Shown piece after piece: positions 6,356-6,356 of a DNA stretch of 6,356 nt (positions are counted from its first letter, which is position 1; every line of letters starts with the position of its first letter). Location of the stretch: contig JAYEJW010000568.1 in assembly GCA_034716535.1 (NCBI GenBank), positions 1-6,356 of the forward strand, in the 5' to 3' direction. The stretch is from JAYEJW01 sp034716535 (GTDB lineage: Bacteria; Pseudomonadota; Gammaproteobacteria; Chromatiales; Chromatiaceae). A program made the translations under genes and the position numbers. The notes beneath the pieces were generated by a model that had not been told where the DNA came from, made no database searches, and saw nothing but the letters and a program-made list of their open reading frames with translations.

Positions 6356-6356
6356 C
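6318..6356. repeat. Perfect 14-bp inverted repeat at the right edge
   Basis: The arms at 6318-6331 and 6343-6356 (GTCCAGCCTGTGCC and its exact complement) flank an 11-base loop. The right arm ends on the last base of the window, so the repeat may extend further. It overlaps the zinc-finger frame. It may be a terminator, a mobile-element end or an assembly fold-back artefact. Confidence 0.6.

Overview
The window reads as bacterial chromosomal DNA of moderate GC. I infer a Gram-negative, probably gamma-proteobacterium-like or another environmental proteobacterium. The grounds are large exported multidomain proteins, an FG-GAP-like motif of the form GNFDGDGIDD, and an IS5-family relic; the taxonomic call is weak. 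All apparently functional genes lie on the minus strand. The only recognisable plus-strand coding trace is a dead transposase.

Layout, left to right. (1) Bases 1-1857, minus: a 619-codon reading frame, open to the left edge, that I found by reading the reverse complement codon by codon. It encodes an exported protein with a signal peptide, a fibronectin-III-like domain, right-handed beta-helix repeats, and the beginning of an FG-GAP/VCBS-type C-terminal region. (2) Bases 1858-1971: a short spacer. (3) Bases 1972-5217, minus: a complete 1081-residue exported protein with a PHP-type metallo-hydrolase core resembling CehA/McbA and DUF3604 proteins, an internal EF-hand-like loop and a proline/cysteine-containing tail. 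(4) Bases 5218-5459: an upstream leader with two inverted repeats and a good Shine-Dalgarno next to the gene start. (5) Bases 5460-5749: an unrecognised reading frame on the minus strand, cut by the left end of an insertion-sequence relic. (6) Bases 5750 to about 6085: a degenerate IS5-family fragment on the plus strand with a frameshift and several in-frame stops. (7) Bases 6155-6355, minus: the C-terminal 66 residues of a cysteine-rich protein with two DnaJ-type CxxCxGxG motifs, open to the right edge. The window ends in a perfect 14-bp inverted repeat.

The PHP gene and the beta-helix gene are consecutive, co-oriented, 114 bp apart, both predicted to be exported, and both carry EF-hand-like calcium loops. 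I infer they act in the same extracytoplasmic compartment and may be co-transcribed. Their substrates cannot be read from the sequence. The right third is an accessory, decayed stretch. No tRNA, rRNA, CRISPR array or replication origin was seen.
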